Assembly (NCBI GenBank): GCA_964348615.1
Contig: CAYGDE010000011.1
Location: 1 to 19,700 of the forward strand
DNA from: DATIHT01 sp964348615
GTDB taxonomy: Bacteria > Patescibacteriota > Microgenomatia > Curtissbacterales > GWA2-41-24
DNA: 19,700 nt
Direction: 5' to 3'
The translations under genes were made by a program, and so were the position numbers. Position 1 is the first letter of the stretch; the number at the start of each line of letters is the position of its first letter. Shown piece by piece: positions 6,744-14,396 of this stretch. A model generated the notes under the pieces. It was not told the origin of the DNA and searched no databases. It saw only the letters and a list, made by a program, of their open reading frames with translations.

Positions 6744-7437
6744 ACCAAAATCTATGACCCTCATCGTTAGGATGAAAATTATCAGAAGCTAATGTATTTC
6801 CATAGGAATTCTTCAAAGTCTTGTCTGCCAATGTCGGGTCTATGTGGTAAACGTTATTTTTGCCTTTCGCAGCTCTATCCAAAACATCCGAGTATAAGCT
6901 TGCCCTGCTTTTATATATGGGATGAAACACCAATGGGACAGCGTAAGTGTCAAAAATTCTGCCTGGACCAACGATTATTAGTTTATTGGCAAGTTTAGAA
7001 TATTCTTCTATCACTTTTTTCGTGTCATCCTCAAATAATTTTACATCGCTGAACCTAAAAAGATCATTGGAAGAAACTACAAGAACAATGAGATCCTGTT
7101 TTTGCGCAGGCCTACGGGCTGTAAGCATATCGGCCATTTTGGAACCGTTTTTAGCCTGGCTCTCAAATTGCACAAAATGGTCTTTTGCAAAATATACGGC
7201 CAATCTGCCTGCAACACTTGTTTCAAAACTGCTTGCTCCCACTCCCGCGCCAACACTATCCCCTCCAACAAATAACTTAAAGGTGGGTTTACTTGAATCA
7301 CCAATATCAGTTTTAAGAATAAAAGTATTTTTAATAAGTTCCGAACTTTTTCTAAAAGAATAGAGAGTAAAAATCGTTTGAAGAACAGCATAAAGTGCTA
7401 TTACTATAAAAATTGTAAATGTCATACGTCTAACCAT
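6718..7437 (-). CDS. Membrane-anchored SGNH/GDSL hydrolase
   Basis: The 239-aa product has one N-terminal hydrophobic helix (TFTIFIVIALYAVLQTIFTLY) without a clear cleavage site, so it is probably a signal anchor with the catalytic domain outside the membrane. SGNH blocks are visible: GGDSVGAG near residue 60 (nucleophile Ser), NGS near residue 97, SSND near residue 127, and SDNFHPNDEGH near residues 221-231 carrying the Asp-His pair. These enzymes deacylate lipids or carbohydrates; the substrate is unknown, though a cell-envelope ester is plausible. The start could be ATG 7437 or ATG 7425. A TATAAT at 7445-7440 would favour the second, because it would start the RNA between them. Confidence 0.78.
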   Translation of the reverse strand: MVRRMTFTIFIVIALYAVLQTIFTLYSFRKSSELIKNTFILKTDIGDSSKPTFKLFVGGDSVGAGVGASSFETSVAGRLAVYFAKDHFVQFESQAKNGSKMADMLTARRPAQKQDLIVLVVSSNDLFRFSDVKLFEDDTKKVIEEYSKLANKLIIVGPGRIFDTYAVPLVFHPIYKSRASLYSDVLDRAAKGKNNVYHIDPTLADKTLKNSYGNTLASDNFHPNDEGHRFWFDLISKKL

Positions 7438-7495
7438 TCATTATAGTTTAACAACTTTTGCCCGCTTAAATATTTCCTTAGGCAAAGAGCCTTCT

Positions 7496-7523
7496 AGGCC
7501 CGCAATCCGAAGGACGAGGACCG
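7496..7523. repeat. CG-phased heptamer array between recF and the SGNH gene
   Basis: Four plus-strand 7-nt units (AGGCCCG, CAATCCG, AAGGACG and AGGACCG) each end in CG. It lies in the 95-nt gap after recF. The units share fewer bases than the other arrays, but the CG phase every 7 nt is exact. Confidence 0.5.
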
Positions 7524-7532
7524 CAAGCAAAG

Positions 7533-8621
7533 TTATATTTCAATAATTTTAGCTTTCTGATAAATTTGCTCTGGTAAACTTTGCTTATCTGCTGCTGTAA
7601 TAATAGTTTGTTGCTTAAAAACTACGTCCAACACTGCTTCTCTGTGCTCCTCATCCAATTCAGAAAAAATATCATCCAGCGCCAAAATTGGCCTTGCTTG
7701 CCGTTTGACTGCAAAGTATTCCAACTCGGAAAGCTTAAGCGCCAAAACTGCCATTCTCTGCTGCCCGCGGGATCCAAAATATTCTAAATTTCTGCCTTTA
7801 TGCAAAAACACAAAATCATCTCTGTGCGGCCCAGAAAGTGTCACACCCGCAGCAATATCTCGCTCCCTGTTTTTTGCAAGCTTCTCTGCAGAAAGTATGC
7901 TCTGCTTCAAACCCCAAGATAAATCACTCATCCATTTTTGTGTCGCAGCCAAGACAGTGGGTTTTCCTTCCGAAGCCTTGGCAAAAGATGGCTCCACAAA
8001 GTTCAAAAATTCAAAAAATTCCAAGCGTCGTTTGGAAACAAATGCACCATGCTCCAAAAGCCGTTCATCCCAAAAATCCAATTCTGTGGGTTTAGATTGC
8101 CGCTCCAAAATTCGCACCAATATTTTGTTTCTCCTAGTAATTACTTTGTGATAGGCACTAATTGCCCGCCAATAATCACGGTCCAGACCCGAAAGCAAAA
8201 CGTCCAAATGGTGTCTTCGCAAAGATGGTGACCCTACAACCAAATCCAAATCCGCAGGCACAAAAGAAACTACCGAAAAACAATCTCCAAAATCCACCCA
8301 TCGCTTTTTAATCTCGTTTATAAAATACGTCTTTTTTAAAAAAGTTTCATCCACAACTTGAAAATTTATCGTTAACTTGGACTTTTCACTTCCACTTCTA
8401 ACCTCTCCTTCTATTTTCGCTTCTTCGCGGTCAAATTTAACCAGGTCTAAATCCGTCTCCACTCTCCCAGGCCTCACAGCGCCAAGCATCCCCACTGCCT
8501 CTAAAATATTGCTTTTCCCTGCACCATTGAAACCCACAATAGCTGTTAATTTCCTATCAAATGCCAAAAAAAGTTTAGAAAAATTACGAAAATTTGTAAG
8601 GCGTAGATTTAAAATTTCCAC
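7533..8621 (-). CDS. recF: DNA replication and repair protein RecF
   Basis: The 362-aa product is a complete RecF, an SMC-like ATPase that helps load RecA at gaps in DNA. It begins MEILNLRLTNFRNF, has Walker A GFNGAGKSN near residue 32, the signature motif LSGPHRDDF near residue 265 and Walker B PILALDDIFSELDEEH near residue 317. The GTG start at 8621 lies inside the end of the MFS gene (13-nt overlap), so translation is probably coupled. A SFAKASEGK segment (nt 7966-7995) interrupts the middle of the protein where RecF homologues are variable, and looks like an inserted repeat. The location beside mutM, rather than beside dnaN/gyrB, differs from the classical bacterial arrangement. Confidence 0.95.
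   Translation of the reverse strand: MEILNLRLTNFRNFSKLFLAFDRKLTAIVGFNGAGKSNILEAVGMLGAVRPGRVETDLDLVKFDREEAKIEGEVRSGSEKSKLTINFQVVDETFLKKTYFINEIKKRWVDFGDCFSVVSFVPADLDLVVGSPSLRRHHLDVLLSGLDRDYWRAISAYHKVITRRNKILVRILERQSKPTELDFWDERLLEHGAFVSKRRLEFFEFLNFVEPSFAKASEGKPTVLAATQKWMSDLSWGLKQSILSAEKLAKNRERDIAAGVTLSGPHRDDFVFLHKGRNLEYFGSRGQQRMAVLALKLSELEYFAVKRQARPILALDDIFSELDEEHREAVLDVVFKQQTIITAADKQSLPEQIYQKAKIIEI
7966..7995. repeat. Repeat-like insert in recF encoding SFAKASEGK
   Basis: About 30 nt within recF, encoding PSFAKASEGK between FLNFVE and PTVLAATQ. From memory, the same peptide recurs in unrelated proteins of Microgenomates-type genomes, which would make it a coding-embedded repeat. Only one copy is in this window, so the call rests on recall. 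Confidence 0.4.
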
Positions 8622-9841
8622 TTGTTGCTTGCAAATAGTAGCACAAAAGAACCCAAACTAAACACTAAACCCCCAAGAATTAAAACCATCTCGTAGCCAA
8701 AAAGTGCCACAAACCCTGCACCAAATGGCGAAAGAAATCCTGCAAAAAAAGCTGTCAAAATTGTATTTGCGCCCAAAACGCTACCTAGATAATTATGTGC
8801 AATCAGCTTCTGCAAAACAGTCCTAGCTGCAATTATAGAGGCAATAGTACCAAAACCCAAAAGTACAATATATAAAGAAACCAAAAAAATTAAAAATGCG
8901 CCAAATCCTAAACCAGTACTTATCAAAATTCCAATTATTAACCCGGGTATACCAATGGCTCCCAGCCCGATTGAAAGAAAATAACCTTCACGAACCTTAG
9001 GGCTTTGCACAAATATCGCTCCAAAAACAGATCCAAAACCCACCAGAGGAAATATTAAAATAAGTGCTTTTTCTACACCTATTGCTAAAATATCCCTAAA
9101 AAAACCTGGTGCAAGGGTTACCCCAAAAGAAATTACTGCTTGTGCAAAAGCCAACATAAAGAAAAATGCCCACGTTTTTTTCCTGCCAAAAATATACCCT
9201 AGCGCTTTCCAAATTTGTACGATTTCGCCAAAAATTGATATATCTTTTCGTATTCTTGGCAACATTTTTGGCAATAACAATGAAAGTAATGCGGCTGCAC
9301 AAAGCAAAATCTCAAAAATAAATACTGTTACCAGATTGCCAAAGAAAAAATGCACAATAGCAGCCAGCATCAATCCAAATATTTGGCCTCCGGCAATACA
9401 AAATACAAATATCGAATTCGAAGCCAAAATGTTTCTTCTTTTCACCAACTGTCCAGACGCACCATTTGCTGCAGTCATAAAAAAAGAATTTATAGCAAAG
9501 TATAAAAACGAAAGGGAAATTGAAAAAAATATTTTGTCCAAAGAACTAATAATCAAAAATCCAACCAAAGCAAGAAAAGTATTAGCAACAACAATTATCT
9601 TTTTTCTATCAAAAAGATCAGCACACAAACCTGCAATTGCCATCAGGAAAAATCCTGGCGCAACCGAAGAAATAACTACCCCAGAAACTCCAAAATTACT
9701 TCCTGTTTTTAAATAGACAGAAACAATTAAAGAAATCAAAAGAAAAGCAGAAGCGATCTGACCAATAATTGTAACCAAACAAAGCACAAAAAAATCCCTA
9801 TTTTGAAGCGTCTTAATATACGTTTTGGGGATTATTATCAT
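8609..9841 (-). CDS. MFS-type transporter
   Basis: The 410-aa product is almost entirely hydrophobic, with about 12 membrane helices. A charged AGLCADLFDRKK loop after helix 2 matches the MFS A-motif (G-x-x-x-D-R-x-G/K-R/K). Overall length and helix pattern fit a DHA1-like or MFS_3-type exporter. The substrate cannot be read from the sequence. ATG 9841 overlaps the mutM stop as ATGA, so translation is probably coupled; an upstream TTG at 9856 is less likely. RecF begins inside its last codons. The neighbours are DNA-repair genes, so context does not suggest a substrate. Confidence 0.82.
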   Translation of the reverse strand: MIIIPKTYIKTLQNRDFFVLCLVTIIGQIASAFLLISLIVSVYLKTGSNFGVSGVVISSVAPGFFLMAIAGLCADLFDRKKIIVVANTFLALVGFLIISSLDKIFFSISLSFLYFAINSFFMTAANGASGQLVKRRNILASNSIFVFCIAGGQIFGLMLAAIVHFFFGNLVTVFIFEILLCAAALLSLLLPKMLPRIRKDISIFGEIVQIWKALGYIFGRKKTWAFFFMLAFAQAVISFGVTLAPGFFRDILAIGVEKALILIFPLVGFGSVFGAIFVQSPKVREGYFLSIGLGAIGIPGLIIGILISTGLGFGAFLIFLVSLYIVLLGFGTIASIIAARTVLQKLIAHNYLGSVLGANTILTAFFAGFLSPFGAGFVALFGYEMVLILGGLVFSLGSFVLLFASNKWKF

Positions 9842-10710
9842 TTCAAAAATTGACACTTAGGACAAAAGTGGGCAGACCTACCATCGATCTTCTTGCGTAC
9901 AATTGGCGTCTTGCACCTAGCACATGGCTTTCCGGTCATATGATAAGCCTTGGCAAAGGTTAAAAACAAACCTTTTTCTCCCCCGGAATCTACAAAAGAA
10001 TTGGCACTCGACCCGCCTTTTTCAATTGCCAACTTCAAACTTTCTTGAATACCTTTGTATAAATCTTTAATTTCCGAATCCGAGAGCGAAGACGCCAACC
10101 TTTCAGGGTGCACTTTGGCCCGCCATAAACCTTCGTCCGAATAGATATTGCCAATTCCAGATACAAATGCCTGGTCCATTAAAAGTTTTTTTACTCTTGC
10201 TTTACCTTTTGAAGCAAGTCTTTGACTAAAATCAGAAAAAGAGATTTCAAGAGCATCTGGCCCCAACTTCTCCAAAAAACTTTCAACTTTTAACTTTGAA
10301 CTTTGAACTATTCTCACCCAACCAAACTTGCGCATATCATTAAAGTACAAATGTCCCCCGTTTGTGAATGCAAAAGTTACTCTGGTGGTTTTATTGGGTG
10401 AAGGCAAATTTAATGGCGGGATAGGATGACCTCCTGCAATCCTCGTTTTTTTCTCCTGATAAATTAACTGCCCAGTTAACTTCAGGTGGATCAAAATCGA
10501 TAATTTTTTTGGTACTTTTGAAACATTAATAATAACCACTTTTCCTTGCCTCTGTACCCCAGAAACCTTTGCACCCTCCAAGTCGGCAATCGAAAACCCA
10601 TTCCAAATAAAATTTTTTGGCCAGTCGTATTCTAAAGACTCCAAAACCAAGCCCTTAAGCTTTTTATCAAGTCCACGGACGATAACGGTAACTTCTGGTA
10701 ATTCCGGCAT
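9838..10710 (-). CDS. mutM: Formamidopyrimidine-DNA glycosylase (Fpg/MutM)
   Basis: The 290-aa product starts MPELPEVTVIVRGL. The Pro after Met is the Schiff-base nucleophile and the following Glu is catalytic. The beta-sandwich Lys (GGHPIPPLN region), the helix-two-turn-helix VSGIGNIYSDEGLWRAKVHP and a C-terminal zinc finger (CARC...CPKC) are all present. It removes 8-oxoguanine and other oxidised purines and nicks the abasic site. The C-terminus ends shortly after the zinc finger, as is normal. A heptamer array (10280-10307) encodes VQSSKLKVESF near residues 135-145. Its ATG follows the ABC permease stop by 8 nt, and it overlaps the MFS gene by 4 nt. Confidence 0.96.
   Translation of the reverse strand: MPELPEVTVIVRGLDKKLKGLVLESLEYDWPKNFIWNGFSIADLEGAKVSGVQRQGKVVIINVSKVPKKLSILIHLKLTGQLIYQEKKTRIAGGHPIPPLNLPSPNKTTRVTFAFTNGGHLYFNDMRKFGWVRIVQSSKLKVESFLEKLGPDALEISFSDFSQRLASKGKARVKKLLMDQAFVSGIGNIYSDEGLWRAKVHPERLASSLSDSEIKDLYKGIQESLKLAIEKGGSSANSFVDSGGEKGLFLTFAKAYHMTGKPCARCKTPIVRKKIDGRSAHFCPKCQFLK
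10280..10307. repeat. Heptamer array CTTTNAA in mutM
   Basis: Four perfectly phased plus-strand units: CTTTCAA, CTTTTAA and CTTTGAA twice. 19 of 21 positions match the base 7 nt further on. Coding strand product: QSSKLKVES. Confidence 0.85.
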
Positions 10711-10718
10711 ATCAACAA

Positions 10719-11495
10719 TTACAACTTAACAAGTGTCCCTTTTTTCTTAGCAAGATTAAACATCAATGTAAAAAATCCAACTGAAAGAACAAAATAAACA
10801 ATGTTCAAAGCAAGCGCTGACAAAAATGCGTTTAAATCAAATTGCCCAGTTGAAAAAGCATATCTCATCCCTTCAAAAACGTAAGTAAGAGGCAACACAC
10901 TCGCAATCTTTTGCAATAAAGTCGGCAATGTGGAAATTGGATAAAAGACTGCAGAAAATGGTTGAAGGAAAAAAGGCAAAATCCAAGTTAACGGCCCAAT
11001 AGAATTTCCAAACCGAACAACAATTGAGATGTTAAAAATTCCCAAAGAAATAGCAAAAATAATAATATTAATCCACAAAAGAACCAGCTGGGTTCCCAAA
11101 GAATTTAGGCTGAATCCAAACAGCAAACCTGCAATTAACCACATCGCAATAAGAGATAGTATTACCTTTAAAATAGCTACGGAAACTAAACCAAAAATAT
11201 ATTCTCCAATTGAAATTGGCGTCGCAAGTACGTTCACAATATTTTTCTCCCAAACATCAAACATAAAATCGATTCCTATACTGGTTCCAATCCTTTCAAA
11301 CACAATCCACAAAATTAATCCCCCCAGTAAAAAGCTTTCAATCCCGCTGGAATTTATTCCAATATAATTTGAAACAAAACCCCATAAAACAAGAGAAAAT
11401 ACTGGAAATAAAAAAGTATCTGTGAAGCGCTCAAATTGATGCATAATCATAAAAATATGCCTCAAAATGATTGCCCAGATTCTAGTTAGATTCAT
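10719..11495 (-). CDS. ABC-2 type transporter permease
   Basis: The 258-aa product has about six membrane helices and the ABC-2 permease layout: an N-terminal amphipathic stretch, FLFPVFSLVLWGFVSNYIG as the first helix, an EKNIVNVLATPIS cytoplasmic loop, and the family-typical LPLTYVFEGMRYAFSTG before the last helix. It would form the membrane channel with the ATPase encoded just upstream; the genes overlap by 14 nt. The start ATG 11495 has a strong Shine-Dalgarno GGGGAGG (11508-11502). The glycosyltransferase gene upstream of the pair makes a glycan or glycolipid cargo plausible, but drug or lipid export is equally compatible with the sequence. Confidence 0.88.
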   Translation of the reverse strand: MNLTRIWAIILRHIFMIMHQFERFTDTFLFPVFSLVLWGFVSNYIGINSSGIESFLLGGLILWIVFERIGTSIGIDFMFDVWEKNIVNVLATPISIGEYIFGLVSVAILKVILSLIAMWLIAGLLFGFSLNSLGTQLVLLWINIIIFAISLGIFNISIVVRFGNSIGPLTWILPFFLQPFSAVFYPISTLPTLLQKIASVLPLTYVFEGMRYAFSTGQFDLNAFLSALALNIVYFVLSVGFFTLMFNLAKKKGTLVKL

Positions 11496-12282
11496 TCTCT
11501 ACCTCCCCTTGCTTAATTGGATTTTTCCTCGAAAGAGAAATAAAAACTTCGCGTAAGTTTGGCTCTTTTGCTTCTAGTTTTAACTCTTGTTTTGTAAGCT
11601 CCAAAGGGCTCCCTTGCGCAATAACCTTCCCATGATTTATAAAAATCACATTATCCGCCACTTGTTCAATTTCCCACATATTGTGAGAAGTATAGAGAAT
11701 ACTCATGTTATTCTCTTTTTGAATTCGAAGAAGCAAACTAATTCCCTTGTCAACAATATCCGGATCCATAGAGGCCATAGGTTCATCCAAAAGTAAGAGT
11801 CTGGGCTTGTTTAACAAAGAACGGCACAAACTTACTCTAGCCCTTTGCCCAAAAGATAAATTTCTAATGAACTTATTTTTTAAACCTTCAATCTCGAAAA
11901 GGCTCAATAGTTCAAGTATTCTTTCTTTAGGTTTTTTTAATTGATAAAGCTTTGAGTAAACAAAAAGCCCCTCATAAATCGTTAGATTCCACGGCAAACT
12001 AAACTCCGCAGAACAATAATTAACTTCTTGCATAATATCTGATCTATGTCTTCCCAAATCCTTTCCAAACACTTTAATCTCTCCTTCTTCCGGCTTAATT
12101 ATTCCCAAAAGACAATTAATGGTAGTACTTTTTCCAGCTCCATTTGGCCCCAAAAAGCCCAAAATTTCTCCTTCTTTCAAAGAAAAAGAAATACCGTCAA
12201 CAGCAACAAATGTTTTTTCCCCAGTTCCAAATTTTTTAACCAAGTTAGAAACCTCCAAAACAAGGGGGGAATTTTTTGCCAT
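11482..12282 (-). CDS. ABC transporter ATP-binding protein
   Basis: The 266-aa product has Walker A GPNGAGKST near residue 48, a Q-loop region, the ABC signature LSFGQRARVSL near residue 142, Walker B LLLLDEPMAS near residue 168 and a switch His (YTSHNMWE). It energises the ABC-2 permease that follows with a 14-nt overlap. It resembles the daunorubicin/ABC-2 exporter ATPases. It begins 10 nt after the glycosyltransferase stop, with no Shine-Dalgarno. A TAAAAT 7 nt before the ATG, with TTGTTA 17 nt upstream of that, could give a leaderless transcript. The cargo is unknown. Confidence 0.93.
   Translation of the reverse strand: MAKNSPLVLEVSNLVKKFGTGEKTFVAVDGISFSLKEGEILGFLGPNGAGKSTTINCLLGIIKPEEGEIKVFGKDLGRHRSDIMQEVNYCSAEFSLPWNLTIYEGLFVYSKLYQLKKPKERILELLSLFEIEGLKNKFIRNLSFGQRARVSLCRSLLNKPRLLLLDEPMASMDPDIVDKGISLLLRIQKENNMSILYTSHNMWEIEQVADNVIFINHGKVIAQGSPLELTKQELKLEAKEPNLREVFISLSRKNPIKQGEVENESN
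11502..11508 (-). promoter_or_regulatory. Shine-Dalgarno site of the ABC permease
   Basis: GGGGAGG on the minus strand, 6 nt before ATG 11495 and within the end of the ATPase gene. It supports the chosen start despite the overlap. Confidence 0.75.
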
Positions 12283-12289
12283 TTATGAT

Positions 12290-12295
12290 ATTTTA
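12290..12295 (-). promoter_or_regulatory. Possible -10 box for the ABC ATPase gene
   Basis: TAAAAT on the minus strand, 7 nt before ATG 12282, overlapping the glycosyltransferase stop. TTGTTA at 12318-12313 is a possible -35 with a 17-nt spacer. There is no TGn extension, so support is weaker than for the nadR-like and exonuclease genes. Confidence 0.35.
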
Positions 12296-13447
12296 AGCTA
12301 AAACGTGGAGCTTAACAAACGCTTTAATTTCTTTTTTAAATCTTTCGCTGCTAAATTTTTGTGCGTGAGACTTTATAAATTTAGGGTCAAATGCCCCTTT
12401 TTTCTCCATATCGAAAAAAGTATTTATTGCCAGCGTTAATGAACCAATAGTTGCAGGGTCAAAAAACAGGCCTGTTTTCCCTTGTATTACCGTTTCCTTG
12501 TATCCTCCCCCATCGTAAGCAATAACTGGTGTCCCGCAAAGCATTGCCTCAACAGGTGTAATTCCAAAATCTTCGTCTGTAGCCAGCGCCAAAAAAGCCC
12601 GGGCATTTGTGTATAAACCGACTAACTCCGAATCAGAAACATAACCCAAAAATTCCACATTTTCCCCAGCCATCTCTTTTATCTTCTTATCTTCTGCCCC
12701 ATAACCAGTCGCCTTCCCCACAACTTTTAACGGAAAACCCAACTTGTTTGCAGCCTCAACTGCAAGCTGTAAGCCCTTACCACCAACGATTCTGGAAACG
12801 ACAAGAAAGTAGCTGTCAGACTTTTTCTTACTGGTCTCTGGTAACTGGTCTCTATCTAACTCTACCGGTGGATAGATTACGGTGCTATTTCTTCTGTAAA
12901 ACTTTTTTATTCTGGCATTTACTTCTTTGGAATTTGCAATAAAATAATCTACCCGCTGCGCAGCTTCATAGTCATAAACCCGCATAAAATGGTTCACCAA
13001 AAGCGCATAGATTCTAACAGGCCAATACTTTTGCCATTCAACAGAAGTCGGATAACCATACAAATACCTTGGTGGAGTGTGGCAATAACAGATCTCTACA
13101 GTTTTGCGTTTGTCGCTAGTCGTTTTACGTTTGACAACTCCCTTCGTTACATACCAACTACTCGACGTAATTACAACGTCAAAATCCGCCAGCTGGCGGG
13201 CAAAACTGTTCCAAATAAATGGGGCTAAAAACCGCAACGGGCTATGTAATTTTGTTTTAAAAAAAGGCACTTTTTGTGCCCAAGAAGCGATTATCTCTTT
13301 GCCACGAAACCTTCTGTAAGCTTCTGAATCTTCCCGATAAAACGCGGTGTAGATAGGTGCTTTGGGAAATATCTCCGAAAGTGCCAAAAGCACTCTTTCT
13401 GCCCCCCCAAACTCATTTAAATAGTCATGCACCAAAGCCACTTTCAT
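12293..13447 (-). CDS. GT4-family glycosyltransferase
   Basis: The 384-aa product has the GT-B fold landmarks of family GT4: MKVALVHDYLNEFGGAERVL at the N-terminus, a middle YPPVELDRD...FLVVSRIVGGKGLQLAVEA that starts the nucleotide-sugar domain, and the EX7E motif EDFGITPVEAMLCGTPVIAYDGGGYKE near residue 295. It should move a sugar from a nucleotide-sugar donor onto a glycan or lipid acceptor at the cytoplasmic face. The ABC exporter genes follow 10 nt downstream. Two heptamer arrays are embedded: one encodes RDQLPETS near residue 200, the other KRKTTSDKRKT near residue 108. A 16-nt palindrome also lies in the N-terminal domain (RQLAD). Confidence 0.92.
   Translation of the reverse strand: MKVALVHDYLNEFGGAERVLLALSEIFPKAPIYTAFYREDSEAYRRFRGKEIIASWAQKVPFFKTKLHSPLRFLAPFIWNSFARQLADFDVVITSSSWYVTKGVVKRKTTSDKRKTVEICYCHTPPRYLYGYPTSVEWQKYWPVRIYALLVNHFMRVYDYEAAQRVDYFIANSKEVNARIKKFYRRNSTVIYPPVELDRDQLPETSKKKSDSYFLVVSRIVGGKGLQLAVEAANKLGFPLKVVGKATGYGAEDKKIKEMAGENVEFLGYVSDSELVGLYTNARAFLALATDEDFGITPVEAMLCGTPVIAYDGGGYKETVIQGKTGLFFDPATIGSLTLAINTFFDMEKKGAFDPKFIKSHAQKFSSERFKKEIKAFVKLHVLA
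12833..12853. repeat. Heptamer array (GGTCTCT family) in glycosyltransferase
   Basis: Three plus-strand units, GGTCTCT-GGTAACT-GGTCTCT, encoding DRDQLPETS on the coding strand. The frame matches EndoQ copy 1 and trpS. Confidence 0.83.
13101..13135. repeat. Five-unit heptamer array in glycosyltransferase
   Basis: Plus-strand 7-nt units of the form GTTTTGC, GTTTGTC, GCTAGTC, GTTTTAC and GTTTGAC, each starting with G and ending with C. The coding strand gives VKRKTTSDKRKT, a basic low-complexity segment. Confidence 0.75.
13186..13201. repeat. Palindrome TCCGCCAGCTGGCGGG in the glycosyltransferase gene
   Basis: A 16-nt near-perfect palindrome within the coding sequence. It closely matches the hairpin at 18728-18743 after trpS (14 of 16 positions). 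Confidence 0.5.
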
Positions 13448-13474
13448 TAAAAAATTGAGTTCATTAAATTCACG

Positions 13475-13503
13475 TAATTTTGCAACTTTGCAAAATTATA
13501 GCA
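13475..13503 (-). promoter_or_regulatory. Extended -10 promoter with palindromic operator candidate
   Basis: TGCTATAAT (13503-13495), an extended -10 with a perfect TATAAT, lies upstream of the glycosyltransferase gene. It overlaps an inverted repeat with 11-nt arms, TAATTTTGCAA and TTGCAAAATTA, separated by 2 nt (13475-13498). The transcript would start inside the palindrome, a typical operator position. No good -35 is seen. The RNA leader would be about 40 nt and has no clear Shine-Dalgarno. Confidence 0.45.
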
Positions 13504-13708
13504 GAATTAATATGCTCTTTCCCTTGAGGCAACTGGTTGACCTTCTAACTGCTNNNNNNNNNNNNNNNNNNNNNNNNNNNNNNNNNNNNNNNNNNNNNNN
13601 NNNNNNNNNNNNNNNNNNNNNNNNNNNNNNNNNNNNNNNNNNNNNNNNNNNNNTAGCAGAATTAATATGCTCTTTCCCTTGAGGCAACTGGTTGACCTTC
13701 TAACTGCT
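13499..13708. other. Scaffold gap: 100 Ns between identical 55-mers
   Basis: Exactly 100 Ns (13554-13653) are flanked by the same 55 nt at 13499-13553 and 13654-13708. This is the mark of two contigs that share one de Bruijn k-mer (k = 55) but were joined with a placeholder. The true sequence probably has one copy and no gap. The HAD gene stop codon lies inside the shared 55-mer, so the gene is intact either way. Confidence 0.9.
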
Positions 13709-14354
13709 TAACAACATTCCAATTAAAATTCTCAAGGCTGGACAAAGTAGTGACCCCTTCTTTTAAAGAAATCGCCAGCTCATACCATCCTGGCACGTAA
13801 ATCATTCGCATACCAGCGCCGATTGCTCCTTCAAGATCGCTTTCAGTATCTCCAACTACGACACAATTGGTTGCATGTACACCAATTGTCTCTGCTGCAA
13901 GGCGAAACGCCTCAGGGTCTGGTTTTCCGGGGCCAGTAATGTCATCCCTTGTCACCACAGCCTCGAATTGATCACCAATCCCCAACCTTTGCAGCGACGT
14001 CTCTATATAATCCCGATAAGCACTACTCGCAATCGCGAGTCGTAAACCTTTTTCTCTCATCGCAGAAATTGTTTGTGCTACTCCAGGCAATAGTGCTAAG
14101 TCGCTCTCGAAAATTTCCCTAAACCTCAATTCCCAATGCTTTCGGAATTTCTGGGGATTACCAATTTCGTAACGAGCCGATATATAACCAGCAGGCAGAT
14201 CAAAACCTACCAATTTCATAATTGTTGGATAATCTGACTCGTGAAAAGTCCGGCCGAAATCGGCTAAGCTCACTCGAATAGACTTCTCTCTAATGTGTTC
14301 GGAATTATCAATGGTTCCATTGAAATCCCAAATCGCTGCACGAATTGCCACCAT
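13662..14354 (-). CDS. HAD-superfamily hydrolase (phosphatase-like)
   Basis: The 230-aa product has the four HAD motifs: WDFNGTI at residues 8-14 (nucleophile Asp), SSAYRD (Ser/Thr motif II), the Lys of GPGKPDPEAF near residue 144, and VVGDTESDLEGA near residue 167. An alpha-helical cap (residues ~20-85) resembles beta-phosphoglucomutase/phosphoglycolate phosphatase proteins. The second Asp of motif I is Asn here, a variant also found in other HAD proteins. Its substrate is unknown; a sugar or nucleotide phosphate is likely. ATG 14354 is the first good start before the motif; AAGGAAAG lies rather far upstream (about 18 nt). The C-terminal codons fall in the 55-mer next to the assembly gap. 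Confidence 0.85.
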   Translation of the reverse strand: MVAIRAAIWDFNGTIDNSEHIREKSIRVSLADFGRTFHESDYPTIMKLVGFDLPAGYISARYEIGNPQKFRKHWELRFREIFESDLALLPGVAQTISAMREKGLRLAIASSAYRDYIETSLQRLGIGDQFEAVVTRDDITGPGKPDPEAFRLAAETIGVHATNCVVVGDTESDLEGAIGAGMRMIYVPGWYELAISLKEGVTTLSSLENFNWNVVKQLEGQPVASRERAY

Positions 14355-14396
14355 ATTAGACTGGTTTAAACTTTCCTTCTTTCTTTTTGAAATATG

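Noticed and set aside
13499..13708. 55-bp direct repeat as a mobile-element target site or attachment site
   Set aside because: The copies exactly abut a 100-N placeholder; a shared assembly k-mer explains them fully.
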